DNA of 64,000 nt, from contig JAGKQI010000064.1 of the NCBI GenBank assembly GCA_018806915.1, positions 744,001-808,000 on the forward strand, given 5' to 3'. The translations under genes were made by a program, and so were the position numbers. Under the pieces are notes generated by a model. The model was not told the DNA's origin and searched no databases. It saw nothing but the letters and a program-made list of their open reading frames with translations. The DNA comes from Phytophthora colocasiae (Eukaryota > Oomycota > Peronosporomycetes > Peronosporales > Peronosporaceae). The number at the start of each line of letters is the position of its first letter. The stretch's first letter is position 1. Shown here piece by piece: positions 20,944 to 31,290 of the stretch.

Positions 20944-21339
20944 CTATGCTGTCTGCAACTGACAACACAATCGGTGACGTTCCGTTGCGCATGTGGAACT
21001 CTGCACGCGTGGTAGGCTGTAGTCATTGCCCCCCTTGCACCCAATGACCAAACCTAGTACTTTTTGTAATGTCAAAAAGCACTTATCTAAAGTATGGTAG
21101 CTTACCTTAGCAAATGAGGCCTTCACGGCAGCAATTAGGCCGTCGGTATCGAACGTGGGGGTCTTGTACTGCAAGGATTGTAGTGAATGAAAAAAAACGA
21201 GGTCTAGTACGTTCAGGCATGCTGGCGTTGTTTGTGAAGTCCAGGGTGAAAGGAATAGTGAATTGAGTTTAGTGTTGGCGGCAACGCCGACAGCAGTGGT
21301 TGGCGACAGTGAAAGCGCGCGAAAAGTTATGCATGTCAA
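20944..21339 (-). pseudogene. Tc1/mariner-like transposase C-terminal relic
   Basis: The frame contains LNVLDLVFFHSLQSLQYKT followed by FDTDGLIAAVKASF, LDKCFLTLQKVLGLVIGC and GGNDYSLPR. This matches the end of DDE_3 (Tc1/mariner) transposases, where SPDLNxLDxxFF carries the final acidic region and a helical tail follows. The front two thirds of the transposase, including the first two catalytic aspartates, is absent, so it is a truncated remnant. It lies next to the right arm of the 31-bp inverted repeat, which might belong to it. Confidence 0.6.
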
Positions 21340-21438
21340 AGCTTCAGATTAGGCGCCAAACAAAAACAGCAAGACAAGTTATTTTTTACCAATCAAATAC
21401 TGCTAACAATTTTGTGTGGCTCACCAAAAAACCTAATG

Positions 21439-21469
21439 GGCGATAGTACGGTGGACCGGAGAAGTACAT
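21439..21469 (-). repeat. 31-bp perfect inverted repeat, right arm (partner 6061-6091)
   Basis: Exact reverse complement of 6061-6091. The inward-facing sequence then runs into CATTAGGTTTTTTGG, loosely like the inner side of the left arm. Confidence 0.7.
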
Positions 21470-21692
21470 TTCATGTGTAGACAAAACACAACCACTTTTG
21501 GCGCCAAAACAGAAGATCGCTACGCTGTGAGTGACTTAGTTTTTGTATTTAAGGGAGAAACACGCCCACTACACGGTTCATCAGCAATCGATTTACGCCT
21601 CATAAACCCTTTAGCCACCACCTCATTCACATCATGGATACCCCCACCTGAAACACGTCGAGGACCCCAGCCTCTTCTCCGTCGCCACCGTC

Positions 21693-22130
21693 ATGGAGGC
21701 GACGTGTAACCAGGACAACGCCCTCCTCTGGTGAATGGAGGTCGGTCTGATAGACTGGCGGAAGCGGTGCCCCACGTGCGGAAGCACAGTCCAACTAAGC
21801 GTTGGAGGTGCCCCGACGGGCACTGCACGCAAACCGAAAGGAGGTAAGTACCCATTGATATGCACTGTTCCTTTCGTACTGAAATTATACTATCTTATTC
21901 GTATGTAGGACTAGAATAATGTCGGACATGTTTGCTACATACGTATCTGCCGGCATTACACACTTGGGAACAACCCTCTCCTGCTCTCCATGGAGTACAC
22001 GCGCAGCTGGGTCGACCACAGCCTAAACTTCGTGGACCCAGTCACCGGTACGCATACAAACACTACAGAGGAGGGACTGTGGGAGACCCGACCGCCACAT
22101 CAAGAGTATGCGCGGAGCGCTTCGACTCCT
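21693..22130 (+). pseudogene. Second ISXO2/Merlin-like transposase relic (plus strand)
   Basis: MEATCNQDNALLW (stop) is followed by GLIDWRKRCPTCGSTVQL and, in another frame, KRWRCPDGHCTQTERR: the two halves of an ISXO2-type zinc ribbon. After about 200 bases, HYTLGNNPLLLSMEYTRSW and VDHSLNFVDPVTGTHTNTTE then GLWE match the closing catalytic segment also seen in the minus-strand relic at 19645-19878. The middle of the transposase is missing in both, so both may descend from similar internal deletions or from a short non-autonomous form. Several stops and frame changes make it a clear pseudogene. Confidence 0.65.
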
Positions 22131-22179
22131 ATTTAGACGCGTACATGTGTTTTCCCTGCCCAGGCTTCAGCAGGTGACT

Positions 22180-22621
22180 ACATGCAGCCATCCTATGAAA
22201 CGACGGTAATATACAGAATACTATTTTGGTAAGTTCCAGAATCTAGTCGAAAATTCCAGAATCTGGTCGTTCTAAACAGTGGGCGCGTTTTGCCGGAGAG
22301 CCGAAACTTGGCACGAGCATGCAGGACCAATTGGTGCCATCTTCTCAAGGCGCTCGCATGTGCGTACGGCGCGTAAGCCAGGCATATCTACTACCGATTG
22401 AGGATATTGACACCAAACCGTTGGTGAAAATAACTTTTTCTACAAAACAAAAAGTGCACTCATACTTAAAATGATTCACCACTATCGTCGCCGTTGTGTC
22501 ACAAACTGTTTGGAATTTAGTACCTTCGCAAACAAACAGACATGAAACCAATGCAAGATCTAACAGTTCGGAATAGCTAGCGGCATACAGCAACCTTTCA
22601 AATAAACGTAAAACTACTAGG
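22180..22621. other. Non-coding spacer with a short direct repeat
   Basis: TTCCAGAATCT followed by A/G then GTCG occurs twice near 22236 and 22256. No gene or element end can be assigned. Confidence 0.35.
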
Positions 22622-23321
22622 ATGAACGAGAACGAAGGAGGTCACCGCGGACGCCCTCCCTGGGATGAATTGTGGAGAACTGGTGACGAAGGATCCATTG
22701 CAGAATGCAAATCTCAACTAACTCGTTTTACTACACACAACAACAGCCTTACACGTTGTACTTTGAACCATGTTGACCGTGATGAAGTTGAATTGGCGCA
22801 ATCTTGGCACGAGATGCGGTGTGAATTGACAAAGTGTGCATCTCAGCGCTGCAAAGACGCTGGTGAGACCTGTGTAGCACGTTATAAGATTGTTTCGTTT
22901 GTTATCTTATTTACTACGCCAAACCGTTTATGTAAACGGTTTTGGACGCAGCCCATACCTCATGCCTACGTAAACGCTTGAAGACCGGATCACTTGTTGA
23001 AGATTGGCAAGAAGAGTTTTACTCAACCATCGCCGCAGGACCCAATGCTCGATCCGTGCTCGAGCACTCAAGCGAGCTTGGTGTCAGTTAGGAATTTACC
23101 GCGTCCTTACCAATTCACCATGGCACCCGCCCAAAACCCGCAGATCGTGGCCCTCGTCCACCCCTTCGCAAGTCATTGCTCCTCAAATGGTTGCTCGCGG
23201 GGTTGCTACCCTTCGCCAGATCAACAATGCACGTCAAGAGGCACGCGCAAGTGTCCGTTTCCTGCCCCACGACGATTCCGATGACGAGATTGATAGCCCT
23301 CGCCCGTGTATTATTCCTTAA
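22622..23321 (+). pseudogene. Unrecognised open segments before the Harbinger-like relic
   Basis: A 119-residue frame (22622-22981, starting MNENEGGHRGRPPWDELW) and a further frame ending SVRFLPHDDSDDEIDSP at 23321. The second has an acidic end like a small DNA-binding or accessory protein. PIF/Harbinger elements usually carry a second, Myb-like gene, so this may be its remnant, but I see no convincing Myb repeat. Left as unknown. Confidence 0.3.
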
Positions 23322-23379
23322 TGAATTCTGACCCTGAAAGTATTTTGACTATGACGAATTTTGCACCGGAGGGATTTTA

Positions 23380-24516
23380 ACTTATGGGCTCTCGTGCGGG
23401 ACCACACGACTGTGAACTGGAACACGGGTCACGGTTGCAAAATGCATACCAAGGCAAAGACGTTTTGTTCATGATGTTAACGATGATGAAGAACTGTGGC
23501 AAATGGGACGTTGTCGCTGCTGTATTTCGGATGAAGGCACCTTAATTCCAGAAAATAATGATTTTGATTACGACTGTGCTTTATTCCTTTCTGTACGAGA
23601 CTCTGGTTGCCTCCAACCGAACAAAATTTGCTATGAAAAAGCTTGTGCTGAGCGGTCAGGTCTTCGACCATCACCCGTTCGTTCGCTACGCAACCAATGT
23701 CACGTTCCAGCAGACAAATATGCTGTCTGGTCGGATGAAGGAGTGCTCGCTATACTACAGTGCTAAGCACCACCTACACGGATACAAAGTTGAAGTATCT
23801 GCGCTTCCCAATGGACAAGCTGTCAATTCTACGAAAAAATTACCCTGGCAACGAGGCTGATGTCGAGATTTTTCGCAAAAACGCGGAGTTCCATATTCAT
23901 GGCTTGCGAAAGGTAGAGAATGATGCTGAAATTGTCGATCAAGGGCCGTTGAGAGCGGAATTTCCAATTGACTAAGGCCTTTCTCGAAATTTTCGTGCTA
24001 TAACCCCTCACAAGAAAAAACCGATGCAAACACTGACACTTGAGCACATGGAGGCGAACGACCGTATCGCTCATGATCGCATCTTCGTTGAAAACTACTT
24101 TGGATGCCATTGCTCTCTTTGGGCTCTTTGCTCGGACAAATTCCGCTGGGACGACGACGTATTTTTTTCAAGCTTGTGTAGCTCAAACGAACTTTCACAT
24201 TCGCCTTCGTCCTCTGCGTAGTGAAGACGTTGAAACATACGCACGCTATATCCAACGCTTTCATGAAATCGGCGAATCTAGCCGCACCAAACGAATTATG
24301 ACCCAGCGTCGATACCGTGAGAATCGCCGAGACAGAATGGCCTCAATGTTTGCTGTCCACCAAGAGTCGCATTCTGCAACGAGGGCTTTGCGCTCGCCAT
24401 CCGACCCTTTTCGCCGCCTTCACCACGTTCGTCGCCGCTCGCAGCCTGTTTACCCCGACGGGTATTCCTCTGGTGAGACAGTTCTCTCTCTTCCGGAGAA
24501 CCCTCTTGTTGCGTAG
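23380..24516 (+). pseudogene. PIF/Harbinger-like (DDE_Tnp_4) transposase relic
   Basis: Pieces in successive frames make one transposase. They are RLQNAYQGKDVLFMMLTMMK, then VRYATNVTFQQTNMLSGRM-KECSLYYSAKHHLHGYKVEV (the second catalytic region, which has the SxKHxLxGYKVE style of the family), then YPGNEADVEIFRKNAEFH, then NDRIAHDRIFVENYFGCH and LWALCSDKFRWDDD (the final glutamate in VENYFG). The tail is TNFHIRLRPLRSEDVETY and a basic end. At least three frame changes and a stop separate the pieces, for example near 23840 and 23975. Terminal repeats and the usual 3-bp duplication were not located. Confidence 0.65.
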
Positions 24517-24779
24517 CTAGCATTTCCGTTGGTAGCTATCCGAATGCCTGGTTCCAAACTAAGTCGTTTTCGAAATCAGCGACTCATTTTCCTACATCGC
24601 TTCGCTTTCAAGTTTAAACTTATCCTGGCTTTTAGGTAGCATCTCTGCAATCACTGACCACTACAGGAAATCACCCCATCGCTGCTTGACAGCTGTGCCA
24701 AATAAAATTCTTTCACAAACTGACATGGAGCTCTAATGGTAGCACAGTTGGCTTACTCCTTTCTTTGTCGAGGGGTTAG

Positions 24780-25326
24780 AGAACGCCGCATTCATGGTCC
24801 ACCCCCAGTTTTTTCCAAGGCACAGAATTATGTTGAAGCGTGGCGCAAAACACAAACCGGATGGCATGTCACTAGTGGTTGAGATTTGCAAGAGAAATAT
24901 GTATGATTTGGTAGTTGAAGATCGAGATCCAGCCTCCTTTGCGATTGTCGTCGTGAAAATGGTGTTCTGGAGCCTGCGGTAGGGACGGGTATGTCTGCTA
25001 ACCCGTTTCGAATAGGCCTGACTAGCAAGCAGTTAATACAGCGTTATGTGGACGTACAGTCAGACCCAAATCTCATCACAATGCTGCATTTAGATACTAC
25101 ACACAGTGTTGTCAAGCAAAGTATCCTGGGAATATCTGATCAATATGGAGGATTTCTACTGACTATGTACTGCTGTCTCTTTCAACGTCGTGAAGATGAC
25201 ATCACATGGTGTCTTGAATTTATTTCGCGAATATGGACTACCTCTTAGGCCTGACTTTGTGATGATGGACGCTGACCATGCCTAATACAATGCATGCGTC
25301 GCTGAACTTCCACGCAGCACCGTACT
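24780..25326 (+). pseudogene. MULE relic B, first part (before Copia insertion)
   Basis: With frame changes the sequence reads as a MULE transposase: LTSKQLIQRYVDVQSDPNLI, then MLHLDTTHSVVKQSILGISD (first catalytic aspartate in LHLDTT), and later FVMMDADHA followed by a stop and YNACVAELPRSTVLV (second aspartate). The segment from 24794 (MVHPQFFPRHRIM) appears to be upstream MULE sequence. The frame is cut at 25326 by the Copia element and resumes at 27744 with VLMCRFHVMQSIYKHVHD. The 24517-24779 stretch before it shows no gene. Confidence 0.7.
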
Positions 25327-25416
25327 TGTTATCTTCGGGGAGAATTGAAGACTGACATTGATGTTTAGCAAACACAGAACTCAGCTACGACGACCAGTGG
25401 CTACATCTGACTAGCG

Positions 25417-26493
25417 TCATAACTCAGGTCGCGAGTCGTCTGTCGACACTTCCCCGCGACTCGTTGCCTGAGTAATGGGGACAAGCCCTATCGCGCTGAA
25501 ATGCTCGGCAAATCGCGTGCGACCCAAAGCTTTCGTAAAGCCGTCTGCCAGCATAATTGTAGTCGGGTAATACTGGAGATCGACTTCATCGTCACGAACA
25601 GCGTTCTTGATCGAATGATAAATGACATCCACACTCTTTTGCACGTTTGGTCCCTTCTCGTTCTTGATACGTGCAATCATCGAGGTATTGTCGATCATCA
25701 TGGGGACTTTGGTGTTCAGGGTGCCCGTAAGTTCTTTTAGGAAAAATACCGTCCAGCGAAGGTCTTCCAACCCGGCGTCAGCTGCAATAAACTCGGCTAC
25801 CGTGGACGACTTGGCAATATGTCGTTGTCGCTTGCACTCCCAGTGCACTGCACAATTTCGAGCCTGGAGCAGCGCGCCTGACACGGATTTCCTTCCTTCA
25901 ATGTTGTTCGCCCAATCTGCATCGGTGAAAAGCCGCAACGGAGGTGCTGCTGCATCTCGCTTGAAGCAAAGTCCAGTTGCTCTCGTAGCCGATACGTAAC
26001 GAATGATACTCTTCACTGCGTTCCAATGTCCTACGCTCGGGTTGCTGGCGTGGGCTGACACTTGGTTTACAGCGTAAGATATGTCGGGTCTAGTAACTCG
26101 ACTCAAGTAGAGAAGCGCCCCCACTGCTTGCCGGTACGGCATGTGAGTGGCCAGTTCTTCATCTTCAGCAGCCTTGTAAAGAATTGTTCCTTGGTCCATG
26201 GGCATTTTGGCTGGCCGACAGTCGTCCATTGCGAATCGCCGACACATCTCGTTGGCATATTGCTCTTGATCGATGATCATCTCTCCCTTTTCCACATCAC
26301 GACTGATCCTCATACCCAGGAACCATGAGAGCTCACCGAGGTCCTTGATATCATACTTGTCGTGCAGTGCTGTCATCAGCTCCTCCATGTCCTTCGAGTT
26401 CTCGTACCCGATGATAATATCATCTACATATACAAGGATGATTAGCAGTTTTCCGGGGTTTGTGTAAACACATGGGTCCGCAATAGTCGGCAC
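25417..26493 (-). pseudogene. Copia reverse transcriptase (C-terminal half) and RNase H
   Basis: A 358-residue frame beginning at IADPCVYTNPGKLLIILVYV-DDIIIGYEN (the YVDD box). The Copia-specific path DIKDLGELSWFLGMRI, QEQYANEMCRRF, YRQAVGALLYLSRVTRPDIS and the RNase H region with LFTDADWANN and AKSSTVAEFIAAD follow. The end (IMLADGFTKALGRTRFAEH) is the usual Copia C-terminus and overlaps the left (3') LTR. The first half of the reverse transcriptase lies upstream at about 26494-26867 but has stop codons (readable pieces: ETYAPVAKLTSIRVF, TETIYVKQPKG). The catalytic boxes here look intact. Confidence 0.85.
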
Positions 26494-26867
26494 GAAGCCA
26501 AGCTTTTTCAGGAAAGAGTCCAGCTCTGCATTCCACTCTCGCCCCGCCTGCTTTAATCAGTACATGGCTTTTCCGAGCAGCCAAACCTGGCCAGGTTCAT
26601 CTTCCCTTGGGCTGTTTCACGTAAATTGTCTCGGTGAGTCCGGCCTTGACGTACGCTGTCGGGACGTCACCTTGGCGCACTCTCCATCCCTTGTGATTGC
26701 ACTCAACGAAGAATACCCGAATGGATGTTAATTTCGCCACAGGCGCGTAGGTTTCAATGTAGTCAATTAAGTAAATTTGACCACAGCCTTGCGCGCAAAC
26801 ACGGGCTCTGAGTCTCTCAACGGAACCGTTTGCATGCGCTTTAGGCGGAAATTTATCGTGGATCCGA

Positions 26868-27677
26868 TCACGTGAGCCTCAGCTGGGGGGGGGGGGAGGG
26901 GGTCACCACAGTGAAAGTCCCATTAGCACGGAGGACGTTGATCTCGTCCTTTATCGCTTGTTTCCACATTGGCCAGAAGGCCGAAGTTTTGGCTTCTTCG
27001 AGAGTCAGCGGTTCCTGTGTAATTTCGCTAAACACGAGAAACGCGGCTCCGATGTTTTGTCGCGCGATGCGCTCAGACCGTCTTCTTGTCGTCATGTTCG
27101 ACGGGTTCGATTGCGCAGTATCGCCTGAACTTCCTTGTATCGAGCCGGTCGTATCCTCGGTTGAGATTGCAATCGGAATAATGTTGTTCGTTAACGTCGC
27201 CACGGGAGTAGGAGGCAAGGACTCGCTCTTATCACTTGTTGCGAGCACCAGCATTGGATCTACTTGCTCACTTGGACCCGACACACGATCTTGAAGTCCC
27301 AGAAAGGTAACATCACTGCTGTGTACGACACGAGCTCCTCCGTTGCGTAAGTAGATAAAATGTCCTTTTCGTTCATGATCGTGTCCCACAAAAATGCCGC
27401 GCTGCCCATTTGGGCGAAACTTGTATCTTGTGGAACGCTGACTCGGCTTCAGCAGGACTACAACGCTTTCACCAAACGCGTGTAGATTCGAGAGGTCGGG
27501 AGGGGCTCCATGATACTTTTCGTAAGGTGTTGACGATCGATCACTGCGTGTTAAAACACGATTACGCATATAGCTGGCAGCTCGAATTGCGTATTCCCAG
27601 AGGTTGTGAGGGACGTTAGCTGTTAACCTGTTATCTTCGGGGAGAATTGAAGACTGACATTGATGTTTAGCAAACAC
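26868..27677 (-). pseudogene. Copia integrase C-terminal region and linker
   Basis: A 269-residue frame. From about residue 25 it reads NVPHNLWEYAIRAASYMRNR, then TPYEKYHGAPPDLSNLHAFG and GIFVGHDHERKGHFIYL, which is the end of a Copia integrase. A hydrophilic linker and the start of the polymerase preamble (EEAKTSAFWPMWKQAIKDEI) follow. The first 20 or so residues come from the 5' LTR, so the ATG at 27677 is not native. The catalytic D-D-E part is missing, deleted between the LTR and residue 25. A G-rich run at 26886-26897 marks the frame break towards the reverse transcriptase. Confidence 0.8.
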
Positions 27678-27743
27678 AGAACTCAGCTACGACGACCAGT
27701 GGCTCGTCATAACTCCGGTCGCGAATCGTCTGTCGACAGTACT

Positions 27744-29126
27744 AATGTGCCGGTTTCATGTCATGCAAAGTATCTACAAACATGTGCATGATGCCAAGTT
27801 GGATAGTCTATCTCGGCAGTTAATTATCCTAAACTTTTACGATTTGCACTTCACTATTGATGAGCAGTAGTGTTTACGCAAGAAAAAATGAAGTGATTGC
27901 ATCCTGGAGAGGTGCAGGAGCGATTTGTGCCCGATTCCGGATTGTCTCGAACCATATTATCAAAACGTGGCTATTAAGTGCTCGGTTATGGCGTTGGCAA
28001 CGAATAACTCCTTGGAAACATTTCACTTCAAGCTCAAACTAGTTAAAAATTAGAAAAACGTGCTACTCCTGCCAAACTCGTTAGCCGCTTTGACTTGTCT
28101 CGCATCGCGTACGAGTCCTCTATGAGCGAATTTTCAACGGATCCATCCGTTTCCAAGCGAATGAAAGCTGATTACTTACGGGCAAAAAAATACAAGGCTT
28201 TGCTTCGCTTGTGCATCGTACACACAATACAGTCATTGTGCGGGTCTTTCCGGGGCCCGGAAGCAGCCGTCAGGACATAGACGGTGAAAGATTTGGGCCA
28301 AATTCCTGTGCTGCAGATTCATACAGATTCCAATTACACTCCGGTAATGTGGACGGACATGCCACCTGGCGGGTGGATCGTCGATGCCGTGAACCGTAGT
28401 TGCCCGTGTTTGATTTGGAAGAAGGTGTTTGTGTTCTTCCACACTATTAAGGCTACTCAGTTTGCTGAACTACGATGCCCTGGCATGCCGGATCCTAACC
28501 CAAGGTTTGTCACACCTGGTGCGGGGCGCGCTCGAGGATATAGACTTGTACGGAGAGGTGCAACGTTTCCACCTGTTTCAAATCCGGTGCCGGATGGTGC
28601 TCTCGTGTATGGCCCAGGAACACTGGGGCAACATCAAGCTCTCAATATGGCGATCGTTGTTCGGCTAGATCCATTGCCGGAGGCACCAGAAGTCGGCATA
28701 GTTCGCGTGGATCCCAATGAAGTCGTGGCTGTTCATGCACCGCCTGTACCAGGTGATCAAGTGATAAACGCTGATGACATACCTGTCCCACCATATCATT
28801 TACCAGATGCGATCCCTGCTGAGCAGTTTGCTCCGCGTGTCGAAGTTCCACTGGGGATAGAAGGAACAATGGCAGACAACGGCATGCCTATCCGAGGTGC
28901 CGATTGTACTCAACAGTCTCGGGGCGTTCGACTTGATGCAGCACAGCATGATGACAATGGCGCCGTTAATGCCGCTGGAACTCGTGGTGAAAATGAAGAA
29001 ATACCAACGGAAGTTCATGGTAATTCTGTCCGGCCATCGTCGCTCAGGCAGACGTCGACAGATTACGCGGCGAGCACGCGAGTCATATTCCCGCTGCAAA
29101 GGGGGACGTCAGAGAGGAATCATTAA
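27744..29126 (+). pseudogene. MULE relic B, second part with SWIM-like finger and long C-terminal tail
   Basis: Immediately after the Copia duplication the transposase resumes: VLMCRFHVMQSIYKHVHDAK, then NVAIKCSVMALATNNSLETF (the ATNN..ETF motif of MULEs). From 28284 a 280-residue frame opens with TDMPPGGWIVDAVNRSCPCL, matching the SWIM zinc-finger entry of MULE transposases (GWxVD...CxC), although the final C-x-H is degraded (FVFFHTI). The remaining 200 residues are proline-, valine- and acid-rich and low in complexity. Stops and frame changes lie between 27880 and 28284. The relic ends about 200 bases before relic A, tail to tail. Confidence 0.65.
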
Positions 29127-29319
29127 GTACAGTAGTCACAAATGATTTGAAGGACGTACCCTCTAGCAACGTGGAGATTCATAGCCCGAGGGCTTTGAGC
29201 TGAGTCGGTCTTGTATTTGGCGCTAGGTCAGTCACTCGTGTTTGGCCGTGGTGATAGCGGCCAGGGGATGACGAAGCTGGCGCTGGCCTCACCATCGCGG
29301 CGGTATTGGAGATAAGAAA
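29127..29319. other. Junction between two converging MULE relics
   Basis: About 190 bases between the C-terminal ends of relic B (+) and relic A (-). It should hold the terminal repeats of one or both, but no inverted repeat or duplication can be recognised. Confidence 0.35.
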
Positions 29320-30656
29320 TCAATGTGAGTTTGCAATTGCCTTTCGTTCGTTATCTGATCCTGTCAACTGTACTGCAGTGTTACTAGGTCGCCCTGCAGA
29401 ATGAGTGCTGCTTACGCGCTTTCGCTTGTTAGTGCCACGGTAGTAGAGCTGCTCGCGACCGGAGTAGTCGATGGTGCCAACAGCATCCAGGGCATACCGG
29501 AGATACACTCAAGCTCCAAACTTACCAAAATAACCACAGGGACATACTCTGGCTACAATATCAACCTCCCATCCGTTGGTCGGAATGTGGAGCGTCTCCA
29601 TCCGGGCAGTTCCAATGTTGAATTGCGCGGTATCTGGTAAGTCCTCACGTGATCGTCGTGTGAAAACGTCAAACTTGTGCAATGCAGCACGAGCAGTAAC
29701 ACTCACAGTCTCACCCTTTGCCTCGTCGACTGTGGGGCTCAGCAGAAACACAATAACAATGCGTGGTGGCACATTCTCCCGCAGAAGGCCGTCACGTGCA
29801 TGTGCTTTAGTTCGGCGCACAAGCCTGTCATCTATTGCTGGGGTGGTAGAAAACGACCGAGACCGAATACTCTCGCATCGACAGAGCGTCATCAGCTGGT
29901 CAATAAGAATGTCAGTCTTGAGCTTGCGGCGAAGGGTGACATCGCGTTTAATCATAACGTTGAAGGTTTCGCATGGGTTATTGGTGGTGGCAAGCCACTT
30001 CGTGTGTGGAATCCTTGCCACCTCCAGACCCCGGCATTCAACCAAACGCGCTTAAAGTGGGCGGAAAAGCTTTTTAGCGGGGAAACGTGGCCCACTTCGA
30101 TTTAACTTCAGCCACGCGTTTTCGATAGGCCGTCTCATTTCAAGCAAAGTGTAGCTCGTGAATGTGACGGTAAAACATCTCCGACAAGCTTGCCGGCAGT
30201 GACCGAGTCTTCTCATAAACTCTCCTTACAACATGAAAGTAGCGCATCAAAAATGTAACGGGGTTACACGTATAAGTGGATACACCACTTGTAACTCTAA
30301 CCGTTAGGATAACTGTTAGAGGTTGGAGATGTGCCTCAGACCTTGGTGTGCTGTACACACCAATGGCTACATAGGCGAACCACATCGTTGGGTGGTTCGC
30401 GTGCATTTGTACATGTTATTGGTGACTTCATTAAAAGCTTTCCACTGAGCGTTGTCAGCATCCCCCATAGCCCAAAGCACTTTCAAGGCCCGCCAACAAC
30501 ATTCTTGTAGGCGTTACGCAGTATTTGAATCACGGCGCAAAATTCGAACGTCCGAAGCTTCTCAGACCACACTACGAACATTTAGTTGATCGTAGCTACT
30601 AGTACTATAGTAATTTACTATAGTAACAGGAAATGATTGAGCTGAGTTACTAGTGG
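29320..30656 (-). pseudogene. MULE relic A, 3' part (C-terminal transposase), split by the Gypsy array
   Basis: Reading leftward with frame changes: FCAVIQILRNAYKNVVGG and KVLWAMGDADNAQWKAFNEV (second catalytic aspartate), then FLMRYFHVVRRVYEKTRSLP, then WLATTNNPCETFNVMIKRDV (an ATNNPCETFN motif), EDLPDTAQFNIGTARMETLH, and the SWIM finger VDIVARVCPCGYFGKFGA. The C-terminus is REQLYYRGTNKRKRVSS. The 178-residue frame 30045-29509 is the longest clean piece. Its upstream half lies beyond the Gypsy array at 57940-58449. At least four frame changes and several stops show age. The family matches the fragments at 62.2-62.5 kb. Confidence 0.7.
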
Positions 30657-31290
30657 TGTAACAGGTTGGGCTCTTCTCGCTGCCTGCCAGCGGGTCGTTA
30701 GCCGTGTACTGTGCCGGGTGGTCTTCCAGAGATCGGGTGCTGATCAGCACTCTTACTTCAACGCCATTCAGGCTCGGTTCACCGCGCCGGCCCGTTCGTG
30801 TCTGTCGCACCACGAACTGCCTACTTGTATTAAAAGAACGTAGTAGAGTCTACTTCTCCTTACTTGTGCTCTGGTCCTCGTGCTTCCGTAGCGTCACCTG
30901 CTGCTCCCCAGGTCCCACAGACATCGCTTCTGGACCAAACCAACCGAACCCACGTGTTCGCTGCTGGCTGTCCACGAAGTCTGCCGCCTGCGGACCCAAC
31001 TGGTTCCTCTCCGTCCGCACTTGGTCACTCGTCTGCGTTGCGTGTGGGCCACTTGTGCTCCACGCGGTCTCTTTTAAAGTGAAGTCTGGATCTTCGCGGA
31101 TAAAAACCACGTGCTGCTGCCCAGGACCGCCAGTTTCATTGGATATCCGCCGAGCTCGTTCGCTGGCGTCCTTCTCATTGGTCATCATGGAAGTCCGTGG
31201 GAGGTCAAAGTCACAGACCGCTCCGCACATCACTCGTCTATCAAATGAGCAGCTCAGACCTTGTGTTGATCCAGAAGTCCACTTGTTACA
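30657..31290 (-). repeat. Gypsy LTR 1 (outer left; 3' LTR of element 1)
   Basis: 634 bp, termini TGTAACA/TGTTACA. It differs from LTR2 at only about three bases. The minus-strand pol frame ends with TAA five bases inside it (31288-31286). An initiator-like TCACTTT (minus strand, 31082-31076) lies in the middle. A purine-rich tract (GGAGTGGATGGAGGCG, minus strand, 31306-31291) directly precedes it and is the likely polypurine primer. Confidence 0.92.

Larger units (their letters stand above)
25327..27738 (-). mobile_element. Copia LTR retrotransposon, internally deleted, with 5-bp duplication GTACT
   Basis: LTRs begin TGTTATC and end GTCGACA: 25327-25448 (122 bp) and 27629-27738 (110 bp). They differ by a 12-base block (ACATCTGACTAG) in the left copy and a few substitutions. 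GTACT flanks the element at 25322-25326 and 27739-27743. At 2.4 kb it is about half normal length: directly inside the right (5') LTR the sequence already codes for late integrase, so the primer site, gag, protease and early integrase are gone. Coding is on the minus strand. Confidence 0.9.

Noticed and set aside
24722..24800. tRNA-like or SINE-like sequence (TAGCACAGTTGG resembles an A box)
   Set aside because: No matching B box at the right distance and no cloverleaf could be drawn, so no RNA gene is called.
30562..30813. 83-residue frame starting like the Gypsy Gag N-terminus
   Set aside because: It is the LTR part of the Gag frame running out of LTR1 into flanking relic A sequence; not a gene.
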